Assembly: GCA_937927445.1 (NCBI GenBank)
Contig: CALAOB010000175.1
Span: 1 to 6,721 of the forward strand
Source: an uncultured Oribacterium sp.
GTDB lineage: Bacteria; Bacillota; Clostridia; Lachnospirales; Lachnospiraceae
DNA: 6,721 nt
Direction: 5' to 3'
Shown: in pieces, positions 1 through 6,030 of the stretch
Position numbering within the stretch: position 1 is the stretch's first letter
Layout of the letters: every line of letters begins with the position of its first letter
Notes under the pieces: generated by a model
Told to the model about the DNA's origin: nothing
The model's database searches: none
Seen by the model: the letters and a program-made list of their open reading frames with translations, nothing else
Program-made: the position numbers and the translations under genes

Positions 1-93
1 CTCAAACTTCCTAGGAGAGCCGGGATTACTTCTTCACCCTGGCTGAACTGTTACGCTTGCAGATGATATTTTAGAAAAAATGCGTAAAAGTAC
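1..93. other. Upstream segment, possible degenerate coding remnant
   Basis: No intact gene is visible. On the + strand a frame running from 47 to a TAG at 122-124 reads TVTLADDILEKMRKSTCNT and a few more residues. This looks protein-like, but an in-frame TGA at 44-46 cuts it off from an open stretch before it (2-43), so it could be the eroded end of a gene or chance. On the - strand an ATG at 146 opens 37 codons with no visible Shine-Dalgarno, most likely a shadow. An imperfect inverted repeat (AGCCGGG at 19-25 against CCCTGGCT at 38-45) has no T-run on either side, so I do not call it a terminator. Confidence 0.2.
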
Positions 94-122
94 TTGCAAT
101 ACAAATGGAGATTTGTTATTAT
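94..122 (+). promoter_or_regulatory. Sigma-A-type promoter of rpmB
   Basis: A -35 box TTGCAA (94-99) and a -10 box TATTAT (117-122) are separated by exactly 17 bases. Each differs from the consensus in one position. Transcription would start near 129, giving a leader of about 60 bases before rpmB. The leader has no obvious riboswitch or long hairpin. The promoter overlaps the end of the possible coding remnant upstream. Confidence 0.7.
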
Positions 123-189
123 AGGCGAGTCGCGAATTCAGGGGCATGATTGTGTCTCGATTCGATTAATTTGAAAGGGAGGTGCAACC

Positions 190-423
190 ATGGCAAAGTG
201 CGCAATTTGTGAGAAGGCAGTTCACTTCGGAAATCAGGTAAGCCATTCACATAGAAGATCAAACAAGATCTGGAAGGCTAACGTTAAGTCTGTTAGAGTA
301 AAGGTAAATGGTGGTACAAAGAAGATGTATGTATGTACTTCCTGCTTAAGATCCGGTAAGGTTGAGCGTGCATTCGGTACAGCCAAGGCTTCAGAGGCAG
401 TAGCTGCAACAGAGAACGCTTAA
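190..423 (+). CDS. rpmB: 50S ribosomal protein L28, zinc-ribbon type
   Basis: This is ribosomal protein L28 (bL28), a small basic protein of the large ribosomal subunit. The N-terminus MAKCAICEKA, the SHSHRRSNKIWKANV segment (residues 18-32) and the VCTSCLRSGKVERA segment (48-61) are family hallmarks. Four cysteines in two CXXC pairs (C4/C7 and C49/C52) form the zinc ribbon of the so-called C+ version. The ATG is preceded by a strong Shine-Dalgarno (AAGGGAGGTG, 175-184). The protein has 77 residues, while L28 is usually about 62; the excess is a tail after K57-A61 rich in Ala, Glu and Thr (residues 62-77). Base composition is AT-richer than in the following genes, as is common for highly expressed ribosomal genes in such genomes. 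The gene has its own promoter and terminator, so it is monocistronic. Confidence 0.97.
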   Translation: MAKCAICEKAVHFGNQVSHSHRRSNKIWKANVKSVRVKVNGGTKKMYVCTSCLRSGKVERAFGTAKASEAVAATENA

Positions 424-452
424 TTTTGAGATCGTTTGATTGAAAGATTATT

Positions 453-485
453 GGGCATTACGATCGATTCGTAATGCCCTTTTTT
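453..485 (+). terminator. Rho-independent terminator of rpmB
   Basis: A perfect 11-base-pair stem (GGGCATTACGA, 453-463, with TCGTAATGCCC, 469-479) encloses a 5-base loop and is followed by six T (480-485). It lies 30 bases after the rpmB stop and separates rpmB from the next promoter. Confidence 0.95.
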
Positions 486-488
486 CTG

Positions 489-517
489 TTTTAAGCTCTC
501 TATAGATATGGTATAAT
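489..517 (+). promoter_or_regulatory. Extended -10 promoter of the Asp23-fakA operon
   Basis: A perfect TATAAT (512-517) is preceded by TG one base upstream (509-510), making an extended -10. The best -35 at 17 bases is TTTTAA (489-494), which is weak, so the promoter would rely on the extended -10. It lies just after the rpmB terminator and 46 bases before the next ATG. Confidence 0.7.
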
Positions 518-563
518 CATTTTGTTTATGATTTAATATAGATCCTTATTCAGGAGGTACGAT

Positions 564-920
564 ATGAGAGGAACGATTGCATCCAAAATGGGTGAGATTC
601 AGATAACGCCAGACGTTATTGCAGCCTATGCGGGTATGACCGCCGTTGAGTGCTTCGGCATCGTGGGTATGGCGAAGGTTTCTGTACAGCAGGGCCTGGT
701 CAAGCTCCTCAAGCGCGAGAGTCAGTCCAAGGGCATCCTCGTAACGATGGAGGAGGACGGAATCTCTCTGGACTTCCATGTCATCGTGGCATACGGCGTC
801 AGCATTCAGGCGGTCGCGGAGAACCTGATCGAGAACGTTCGGTACAAGGTAGAAGAGTATACTGGTATGAAGGTGAAGGATGTGAATGTCTATGTAGAGG
901 GCGTTCGCGTCATTGACTGA
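564..920 (+). CDS. yloU: Asp23/Gls24 family protein (YloU-like)
   Basis: This is a 118-residue protein of the Asp23/Gls24 (DUF322) family. It has the family pattern GEIQITPDVIAAYAGMTAVE near residues 10-29, a conserved GIVGM segment (32-36), and a C-terminal half (about 65-118) predicted as strand-helix-strand ending DVNVYVEGVRVID. There is no signal peptide or membrane segment, so it is cytosolic. Relatives in Staphylococcus are tethered to the membrane and tied to cell-envelope stress, but the exact molecular role of YloU-type members is not settled. The ATG has a strong Shine-Dalgarno (AGGAGG, 552-557). The stop is 25 bases before the fakA GTG, the same pairing as yloU-yloV of Bacillus subtilis, suggesting one operon and a possible link to fatty-acid use or the envelope. 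Confidence 0.9.
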   Translation: MRGTIASKMGEIQITPDVIAAYAGMTAVECFGIVGMAKVSVQQGLVKLLKRESQSKGILVTMEEDGISLDFHVIVAYGVSIQAVAENLIENVRYKVEEYTGMKVKDVNVYVEGVRVID

Positions 921-945
921 GTGGCTTTACAAGGAGGAATTACCT

Positions 946-2655
946 GTGGGTAATCAGATAGATGCTTTACAGCTGAAAAATGCATTTCTGGCTGGCGCAA
1001 ACAACTTAAACGCGAAGAAAGAGTGGATCAATGAGTTAAACGTGTTCCCTGTACCGGATGGTGATACAGGTACGAACATGACCATGACCATCATGTCAGC
1101 CGCACGGGAGGTCGCTGCGATCGACGCACCGACACTCGAGAATGTGGCGAAGGCGATGGCCAGCGGCTCTCTTCGTGGCGCACGCGGTAACTCCGGCGTC
1201 ATCCTGAGCCAGCTGATCCGTGGCTTCACGAAGGAGATTCGGGAGCACGCGGACGAGGCAGGAGTCGATAACCTGATTATGGCACGTGCCTTCAGCCGTG
1301 CAGTGGAGACGGCGTATAAGGCCGTGATGAAGCCGAAGGAGGGTACGATTCTGACCGTTGCGAAGGGCATGGCGGATCGTATCACCGAGCTTTCGGTGAC
1401 CGATGAGGATCTGCTGACGATGCTCGAGAAGGTTGTCGCGTACGGTGACGAGGTGCTCGCGAAGACCCCGGAGATGCTTCCGGTACTGAAGGAGGCGGGC
1501 GTCGTCGATTCCGGCGGACAGGGTCTCATGACGGTTGTCAAGGGCGCGCTGGCTTCACTTAAGGGAGAAGAGGTCACCCTCGATCTCGGTGATCAGGGTG
1601 CAGTGAAGGCCGAGGCTCCGGTGGAGCGGAAGTCCCGTGGCGAGATCTCGACGGCGGATATCAAGTTCGGCTACTGCACTGAGTTCATGGTAAACGGTGA
1701 TCACGAGTTCACGGACGAGGAAGTCGACAGCCTGCGCGAGTGGCTCGGCGGGGTCGGTGACTCCATCGTATGCTTCTCGGATGAGAATATCATCAAGGTC
1801 CATGTCCACACGAACCACCCGGGCAATGCCTTCGAGAAGGGCCTCACCATGGGTTATCTCTCGAAGATGAAGGTCGATAACATGCGTCTCGAGCATCATG
1901 AGGTGCTCATCGAGGATGCCTCGAAGATCGCAGAGGAAGAGAAGAAGGAAGAAGCGCCAGCTGCAGCGGCACCGGAGAAGCCGGCTGAGCCTGCGAAGGA
2001 GTATGGCTTCATCTCTGTATCCGCCGGTGAGGGCCTCACGGAGATCTTCCGCGGCATCGGCATCGATTATGTCATCGAGGGTGGTCAGACGATGAACCCG
2101 TCCACCGAGGACATCTTAAACGCCTGCGAGCAGGTCAATGCAGAGACGATCTTCGTTCTGCCGAATAATAAGAACATCATCCTCGCGGCCAACCAGGCGA
2201 AGGATATCATCGAGGATAAGACCATCATCGTCGTTCCGACGAAGACGATCCCGCAGGGCATCACGGCGATGATCAGCTTCAGCCCGGACATGAGCCCGGA
2301 GGAGAACCTTGAGGCGATGAAGGACGCCTCCCAGTGCGTGCGCACCGGTGAGATCACCTATGCGGTCCGCAACACCACCATCGACGGCCATGCCATCGAG
2401 AAGGATGACATCATGGCCCTGGGTGATGATGGTCTGCTGGCCGTCGCGAAGGAGAAGGATCAGGCGGTACTGGAGGCGGTCAAGGCGATGGTGAACGACG
2501 AATCCGAGATCATCACCATCTACTATGGTCAGGACATCCCGGAGGAGGAAGCCGAGGCACTGGCTGCGCGTATCCGCAAGGCGTACCCGCAGGTCGAGAC
2601 CGAGCTTCAGTACGGCGGACAGCCGATCTACTACTATTTCCTGTCGGTCGAGTAA
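946..2655 (+). CDS. fakA: Fatty acid kinase ATP-binding subunit FakA (YloV, DAK2 domain)
   Basis: FakA phosphorylates fatty acids that are held by a FakB (DegV-type) partner, and the acyl-phosphate feeds phospholipid synthesis through PlsY/PlsX. No fakB is in the window. I prefer GTG 946 as the start because AAGGAGG (931-937) sits 8 bases before it; a TTG at 913 would overlap the previous stop and has no such site. This gives 569 residues. The N-terminal DhaL/DAK2 domain carries NVFPVPDGDTGTNM (32-45), with D38 and D40 as likely Mg-ATP ligands, then GARGNSGVILSQ (78-89) and DSGGQGL (188-194). The middle domain has C244, H286 and H288 (HVH), matching the zinc site reported for S. aureus FakA. 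An Ala/Pro/Glu/Lys linker (about 329-352) leads to the C-terminal domain (353-569). It is cytosolic, co-transcribed with the Asp23-family gene and followed by a terminator. Confidence 0.95.
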   Translation: MGNQIDALQLKNAFLAGANNLNAKKEWINELNVFPVPDGDTGTNMTMTIMSAAREVAAIDAPTLENVAKAMASGSLRGARGNSGVILSQLIRGFTKEIREHADEAGVDNLIMARAFSRAVETAYKAVMKPKEGTILTVAKGMADRITELSVTDEDLLTMLEKVVAYGDEVLAKTPEMLPVLKEAGVVDSGGQGLMTVVKGALASLKGEEVTLDLGDQGAVKAEAPVERKSRGEISTADIKFGYCTEFMVNGDHEFTDEEVDSLREWLGGVGDSIVCFSDENIIKVHVHTNHPGNAFEKGLTMGYLSKMKVDNMRLEHHEVLIEDASKIAEEEKKEEAPAAAAPEKPAEPAKEYGFISVSAGEGLTEIFRGIGIDYVIEGGQTMNPSTEDILNACEQVNAETIFVLPNNKNIILAANQAKDIIEDKTIIVVPTKTIPQGITAMISFSPDMSPEENLEAMKDASQCVRTGEITYAVRNTTIDGHAIEKDDIMALGDDGLLAVAKEKDQAVLEAVKAMVNDESEIITIYYGQDIPEEEAEALAARIRKAYPQVETELQYGGQPIYYYFLSVE

Positions 2656-2671
2656 TCGTATGAACGAAGAG

Positions 2672-2704
2672 GAGCTCCTGAGGAAACTCAGGGGCTCTTT
2701 TATA
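2672..2704 (+). terminator. Rho-independent terminator after fakA
   Basis: An 11-base-pair stem with one G-T wobble (GAGCTCCTGAG, 2672-2682, with CTCAGGGGCTC, 2687-2697) carries a GAAA tetraloop and is followed by TTTT (2698-2701) and ATA. It lies 16 bases after the fakA stop and only about 15 bases before the recG ATG, so it probably limits or gates transcription into recG. Confidence 0.9.
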
Positions 2705-2711
2705 TAAAAAC

Positions 2712-4748
2712 ATGGAACTTACAGAACTGAAGGGCATCGGCCCGAAAACTGAAAAGCTGTTTCAGAAGCTGGGCATTCGGACCGTGGAGGACCTCGTTTA
2801 CGATTTCCCGCATACCTATCTCAGCTACCCGAAGACGCAGCCGGTGGGCAGTCTCGTCGATGGCGAACAGCAGGCGGTGATGGGCATGCTCGAGAAGGAT
2901 GCGACGGTGCTGAATCTCCACGGCCTCCTCATGACGACCGCGTATGTCCGGGATCTCTCGGGCAAGTTGCGCCTCAGCTGGTTCAACTCGGCGTTTCTGA
3001 AGAGCACACTGCGGGCCGGGACCGTGCTGGTCTTCCTCGGAAAGGTCACGAGCTTCAAGGGGCAGAAGACCATGCAGCAGCCGCGGATCTTCCGTCCGGA
3101 GGAGTATACGGCGAAGCTGGGTACACTGGAGCCGGTCTACGGGCAGACGAAGGAACTCTCGAACAACACGATTCTGAAGGCGGTTCGTCAGGCGATGGAG
3201 GTTGCGGTGATCCGGCCGGATTTCGTCCCGGAGAGCATCCGCTATAACCGGACACTGATGGATATGCGGACCGCGATTCGGACAATGCATTTTCCGGAGA
3301 GTATGGACCAGTTCGAAGCGGCCCGGAAGCGGCTCGCGTTTAACGAACTGTTTCTCTTCTCCCTGGCGCTGGCGGAGAAGAAGGCGCATCATGCGGCGGA
3401 GAAATCGGCCTTTGTGATCGAGGCGCATCCGGAGGTGGCGGCGCTGGTCGAGAAGCTGCCATTCCAGCTTACCGAAGGGCAGAAGGCGGCGGTGCAGGAC
3501 ATCGCCACAGATCTGGGCTCCGGCTTCGTGATGAACCGCCTCGTGCAGGGCGATGTCGGCTCCGGCAAGACCATCGTCGCCTTTCTTGCAATGCTGGAAA
3601 CGGCGCTCAGCGGCTACCAGGCGGCACTCATGGCACCGACAGAGATCCTTGCGGAGCAGCACTATGCGAAGATGCAGGCGATGATCGAGGAGTATGCCCT
3701 CCCGCTTCGACCGGTGCTTGTGACAGGTTCGATGACGGCGAAGGAGCGGAAGACGCTCTATGAGCGCATCGCCACCCACGATGCGGACCTCATCATTGGC
3801 ACCCATGCCCTGTTTCAGGAGAAGGTCGTGTATGATCAGCTTGCACTCGTGATCACCGATGAGCAGCACCGCTTCGGCGTGAATCAGCGGCAGGAGCTGT
3901 CGGAAAAGGGACAGCGGCCGCATACGCTCGTGATGTCGGCGACGCCGATCCCGCGGACGCTCGCGATGCTCGTCTATGCGGATATGCAGGTGAGTCTGAT
4001 CCGGGAGAAGCCGGCGGACCGTCTGCCGATCCGGAACGCGGTGGTCGATGAGAATTATCGGAAAAATGCCTATAAATTCATCTACGAGGAGATCCGAAAG
4101 GGGCGGCAGGCCTACATCATCTGTCCGATGGTGGAACCGAACGATATGCTCGATCTCGAGAATGTATCCGATTATGTGCAAAAGATCCGTAAAATTTTCC
4201 CAAAAGAAGTGAAGATCGGGAAACTCCATGGTAAGATGAAGCCGGCAGAAAAAGAAGACATCATGGCGCGCTTTCTCGCGCGGGAGATCGACCTCCTCGT
4301 GTCGACCACCGTCGTCGAGGTCGGGGTCGATGTGCCGAATGCGACGGTGATGATGGTGGAGAATGCAGAGCGCTTCGGTCTCGCACAGCTGCACCAGTTG
4401 CGCGGACGTGTCGGACGCTCGGAGCATCAGAGCTACTGTATCTTCGTCGATACGCAGAACTCGGAGAAGTCGAAGCAGCGGCTGCAGATTCTCGCCCACT
4501 CAAACGATGGCTTCGAGATCGCAGAGCAGGACCTGAAACTTCGGGGACCGGGCGATATCTTCGGTGTCCGTCAGTCGGGCGCACTGGATTTCGCTATCGC
4601 GGACATCTATGAGGACGGCGCGCTTCTCCGGGAAGCAGCGGAGGATGCGGCCTTCGTACTGAAGACGGATGCAGCGCTTTCGCTTCCGGAGCATACGGAG
4701 CTGAGACACGAGCTCGACCGCTTCCTCGCGAAGAGCTGTACACTGTAA
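2712..4748 (+). CDS. recG: ATP-dependent DNA helicase RecG
   Basis: RecG is a superfamily 2 helicase that reverses stalled forks and processes branched DNA. At 678 residues it is the usual full length. It opens with the family's TELKGIGPKTEKLFQKLGI wedge-domain start (residues 4-22). Helicase motifs are intact: Walker A GDVGSGKT (280-287), DEQH (383-386), motif III MSATPIPRT (408-416), motif VI QLRGRVGRS (562-570). The C-terminal TRG segment LKLRGPGDIFGVRQSG (608-623) couples ATP hydrolysis to DNA movement. ATG 2712 is the only usable start: the frame upstream closes at TGA 2679. No Shine-Dalgarno stands at the normal distance; the nearest purine run (AGGGG, 2690-2694) is inside the preceding terminator stem. 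The gene contains no TTA, CTA or TCA codon before 4500, showing strong codon bias. No clear terminator follows. Confidence 0.97.
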   Translation: MELTELKGIGPKTEKLFQKLGIRTVEDLVYDFPHTYLSYPKTQPVGSLVDGEQQAVMGMLEKDATVLNLHGLLMTTAYVRDLSGKLRLSWFNSAFLKSTLRAGTVLVFLGKVTSFKGQKTMQQPRIFRPEEYTAKLGTLEPVYGQTKELSNNTILKAVRQAMEVAVIRPDFVPESIRYNRTLMDMRTAIRTMHFPESMDQFEAARKRLAFNELFLFSLALAEKKAHHAAEKSAFVIEAHPEVAALVEKLPFQLTEGQKAAVQDIATDLGSGFVMNRLVQGDVGSGKTIVAFLAMLETALSGYQAALMAPTEILAEQHYAKMQAMIEEYALPLRPVLVTGSMTAKERKTLYERIATHDADLIIGTHALFQEKVVYDQLALVITDEQHRFGVNQRQELSEKGQRPHTLVMSATPIPRTLAMLVYADMQVSLIREKPADRLPIRNAVVDENYRKNAYKFIYEEIRKGRQAYIICPMVEPNDMLDLENVSDYVQKIRKIFPKEVKIGKLHGKMKPAEKEDIMARFLAREIDLLVSTTVVEVGVDVPNATVMMVENAERFGLAQLHQLRGRVGRSEHQSYCIFVDTQNSEKSKQRLQILAHSNDGFEIAEQDLKLRGPGDIFGVRQSGALDFAIADIYEDGALLREAAEDAAFVLKTDAALSLPEHTELRHELDRFLAKSCTL

Positions 4749-4820
4749 GGCCTGCGCTTTCGACGGATGCCGGATGGCGGCCTCGTGCGGATGGTCGGGA
4801 TGGGGCGATGGAAGCATGCT
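4749..4820. other. GC-rich intergenic spacer with repeated GGATG
   Basis: This spacer follows the recG stop and precedes the rsmD promoter. It is GC-rich, unlike the AT-rich leader just downstream, and has four GGATG words (4765, 4772, 4789, 4798) at uneven spacing plus a GATG at 4807. I see no terminator with a T-run and no reading frame with a start and ribosome site. It may be a degenerated extension of the recG 3' end. Confidence 0.4.
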
Positions 4821-4850
4821 TTGACAGGGATGCCTGTGCATCTTTATATT
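4821..4850 (+). promoter_or_regulatory. Sigma-A promoter of rsmD with internal inverted repeats
   Basis: A perfect -35 TTGACA (4821-4826) is followed 18 bases later by TATATT (4845-4850); TTATAT at 4844-4849 would give 17. Transcription would start near 4857, about 32 bases before the rsmD ATG. The spacer holds two overlapping perfect inverted repeats: ACAGG/CCTGT (4824-4828 with 4833-4837) and GATGC/GCATC (4829-4833 with 4838-4842). Such symmetry between -35 and -10 could be a repressor operator, but no regulator is known to me for this site. Confidence 0.7.
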
Positions 4851-4888
4851 AAGAAGAAAAAAGAAGTGTTTATAGAAAGAGAGCAGAG

Positions 4889-5446
4889 ATGAGAGTAATT
4901 GCAGGAAGCGCACGGAGCCTTCAGCTGAAGACCGTGGATTCGATGGATACCCGTCCGACGCAGGACCGTATCAAGGAAACCCTTTTTAATATTTTACAGT
5001 TCGAGGTGCAGGGCATCGACTTCCTCGATCTCTTCGCGGGCTCCGGTGGAATCGGGATCGAGGCGATCTCCCGTGGTGCACGCCGTGCAGTTTTCGTTGA
5101 CAACGCACCGAAGTCGGTCCGCTGCATCCAGGAGAACCTCGAGCACTGTAAGTTCACCGACGAGGGTGTGGTGATCGCCTCCGACTATATGTCGGCGCTG
5201 AACCGCCTCCGGAACGCAGGCTACCACTTCAGCGTGGTCTTCATGGATCCGCCATACAATCACGGCTTCGAGCGGAAGGCGATGGATATCCTCCACGATA
5301 TGGATTATGTCGATGAGCATACGCTCTTCATCATCGAGGCGGATCTCGACGATGATCTGACGGAAGACATCGAGGCACTCGGCTACACGCTCGTACGTGA
5401 AAAGCTGTATAAGACGAACAAGCACGTTTTCTTCCGGAAAAAGTAA
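4889..5446 (+). CDS. rsmD: 16S rRNA (guanine-966-N2)-methyltransferase RsmD
   Basis: RsmD is a SAM-dependent enzyme that methylates N2 of G966 (E. coli numbering) in 16S rRNA during small-subunit assembly. At 185 residues it is typical. The N-terminus MRVIAGSAR and the RPTQDRIKETLFNIL block (residues 22-36) are family signatures. The SAM-binding motif is DLFAGSGGIGIE (47-58) and the catalytic DPPY motif is at 120-123, within FMDPPYNHG. Its Shine-Dalgarno is weak (GAAAGAGAG, 4875-4883). It has its own promoter 39 to 68 bases upstream. The pairing rsmD-coaD is one of the commonest conserved gene pairs in bacteria and supports both calls. The two genes are 83 bases apart here, with a possible second promoter between. 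Confidence 0.96.
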   Translation: MRVIAGSARSLQLKTVDSMDTRPTQDRIKETLFNILQFEVQGIDFLDLFAGSGGIGIEAISRGARRAVFVDNAPKSVRCIQENLEHCKFTDEGVVIASDYMSALNRLRNAGYHFSVVFMDPPYNHGFERKAMDILHDMDYVDEHTLFIIEADLDDDLTEDIEALGYTLVREKLYKTNKHVFFRKK

Positions 5447-5478
5447 TAAAAAATAAGAAAAACTTCGGAAGATCAGAC

Positions 5479-5506
5479 TTGTCAAACGACGAAAAAGGCA
5501 TAAGAT
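5479..5506 (+). promoter_or_regulatory. Possible promoter of coaD
   Basis: TTGTCA (5479-5484) and TAAGAT (5501-5506) lie 16 bases apart in an AT-rich gap between rsmD and coaD. The -35 matches the consensus at five of six positions and the -10 at four, so this is weaker than the other promoters here. It would start transcription about 17 bases before the coaD ATG. No terminator is seen after rsmD, so read-through from the rsmD promoter is also likely. Confidence 0.4.
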
Positions 5507-5529
5507 AGTAGCCTGGAAAGAAAAACTAT

Positions 5530-6030
5530 ATGAAAATCGGAATCTATCCTGGATCCTTCGATCCGGTGACCTTCGGTCATCTGGACATCATCGAGCGCGG
5601 CGCGAAAATCGTCGATAAGCTCATCGTAGGTGTGCTTACAAACAACGCGAAAACGCCGTTGTTTTCAAGTGAAGAACGTGTTAGAATGATTAATAATTTG
5701 ACGAAACATCTCGACAATGTCGAGGCGAAGGCCTTCGATGGCCTGACGGTCGACTTCGCACATGCGGAGGGCGCCACCGTGATCGTCAGAGGACTCCGGG
5801 CCGTGACGGACTTCGAGTACGAGCTTCAGCTCGCACAGACGAATAAGGTCATCGCGCCGGATATCGATACGATCTTTCTAACAACAAATCTGAAGTATTC
5901 CTATCTCAGCTCCAGCACCGTAAAGGAAATCGCAAGCTTCGGCGGCGATATCCAGGAATTCGTGTCACCTGAGGTACAGGATAGAATGAAGGAAAAATTT
6001 AAGGCGGTTAAGAAACATGAGCAGAATTGA
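5530..6030 (+). CDS. coaD: Phosphopantetheine adenylyltransferase CoaD
   Basis: CoaD transfers AMP from ATP to 4'-phosphopantetheine, giving dephospho-CoA, the penultimate step of CoA synthesis in the cytosol. It is a hexameric nucleotidyltransferase. The protein has 166 residues, a normal length. It opens with IYPGSFDPVTFGHLDII (residues 5-21), holding the TxGH motif (14-17; H17 contacts the ATP phosphates). RGLRAVTDFEYE (87-98) is the next conserved block, and YLSSSTVKE (125-133) is the family's ISSSxVKE-like nucleotide-binding motif. The only nearby ribosome site is a weak GGAAAG (5515-5520). An AT-rich patch with a hairpin lies at about 5638-5706. The 3' end overlaps the next gene by 14 bases, so the two are probably translationally coupled. 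Confidence 0.97.
   Translation: MKIGIYPGSFDPVTFGHLDIIERGAKIVDKLIVGVLTNNAKTPLFSSEERVRMINNLTKHLDNVEAKAFDGLTVDFAHAEGATVIVRGLRAVTDFEYELQLAQTNKVIAPDIDTIFLTTNLKYSYLSSSTVKEIASFGGDIQEFVSPEVQDRMKEKFKAVKKHEQN

Noticed and set aside
19..45. Inverted repeat AGCCGGG/CCCTGGCT as a terminator
   Set aside because: The stem has a bulge and there is no T-run after it on either strand.
913..945. TTG at 913 as the fakA start
   Set aside because: It overlaps the end of the previous gene and adds 11 residues not typical of the family. GTG 946 has AAGGAGG at a good distance, and the protein then begins as expected shortly before the DhaL domain.
2700..4499. A 599-codon open frame on the - strand opposite recG
   Set aside because: Its codons line up exactly with recG codons, so it stays open only because recG avoids TTA, CTA and TCA; it ends where the first TCA appears at 4500. 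The product is an Arg/His/Leu-rich string with no recognisable domain, while recG has all its helicase motifs.
4888..5485. Open frames on the - strand opposite rsmD (4921-5157 and 4994-5485)
   Set aside because: Both lie inside a gene with intact SAM-binding and DPPY motifs, lack ribosome sites, and have no recognisable product.
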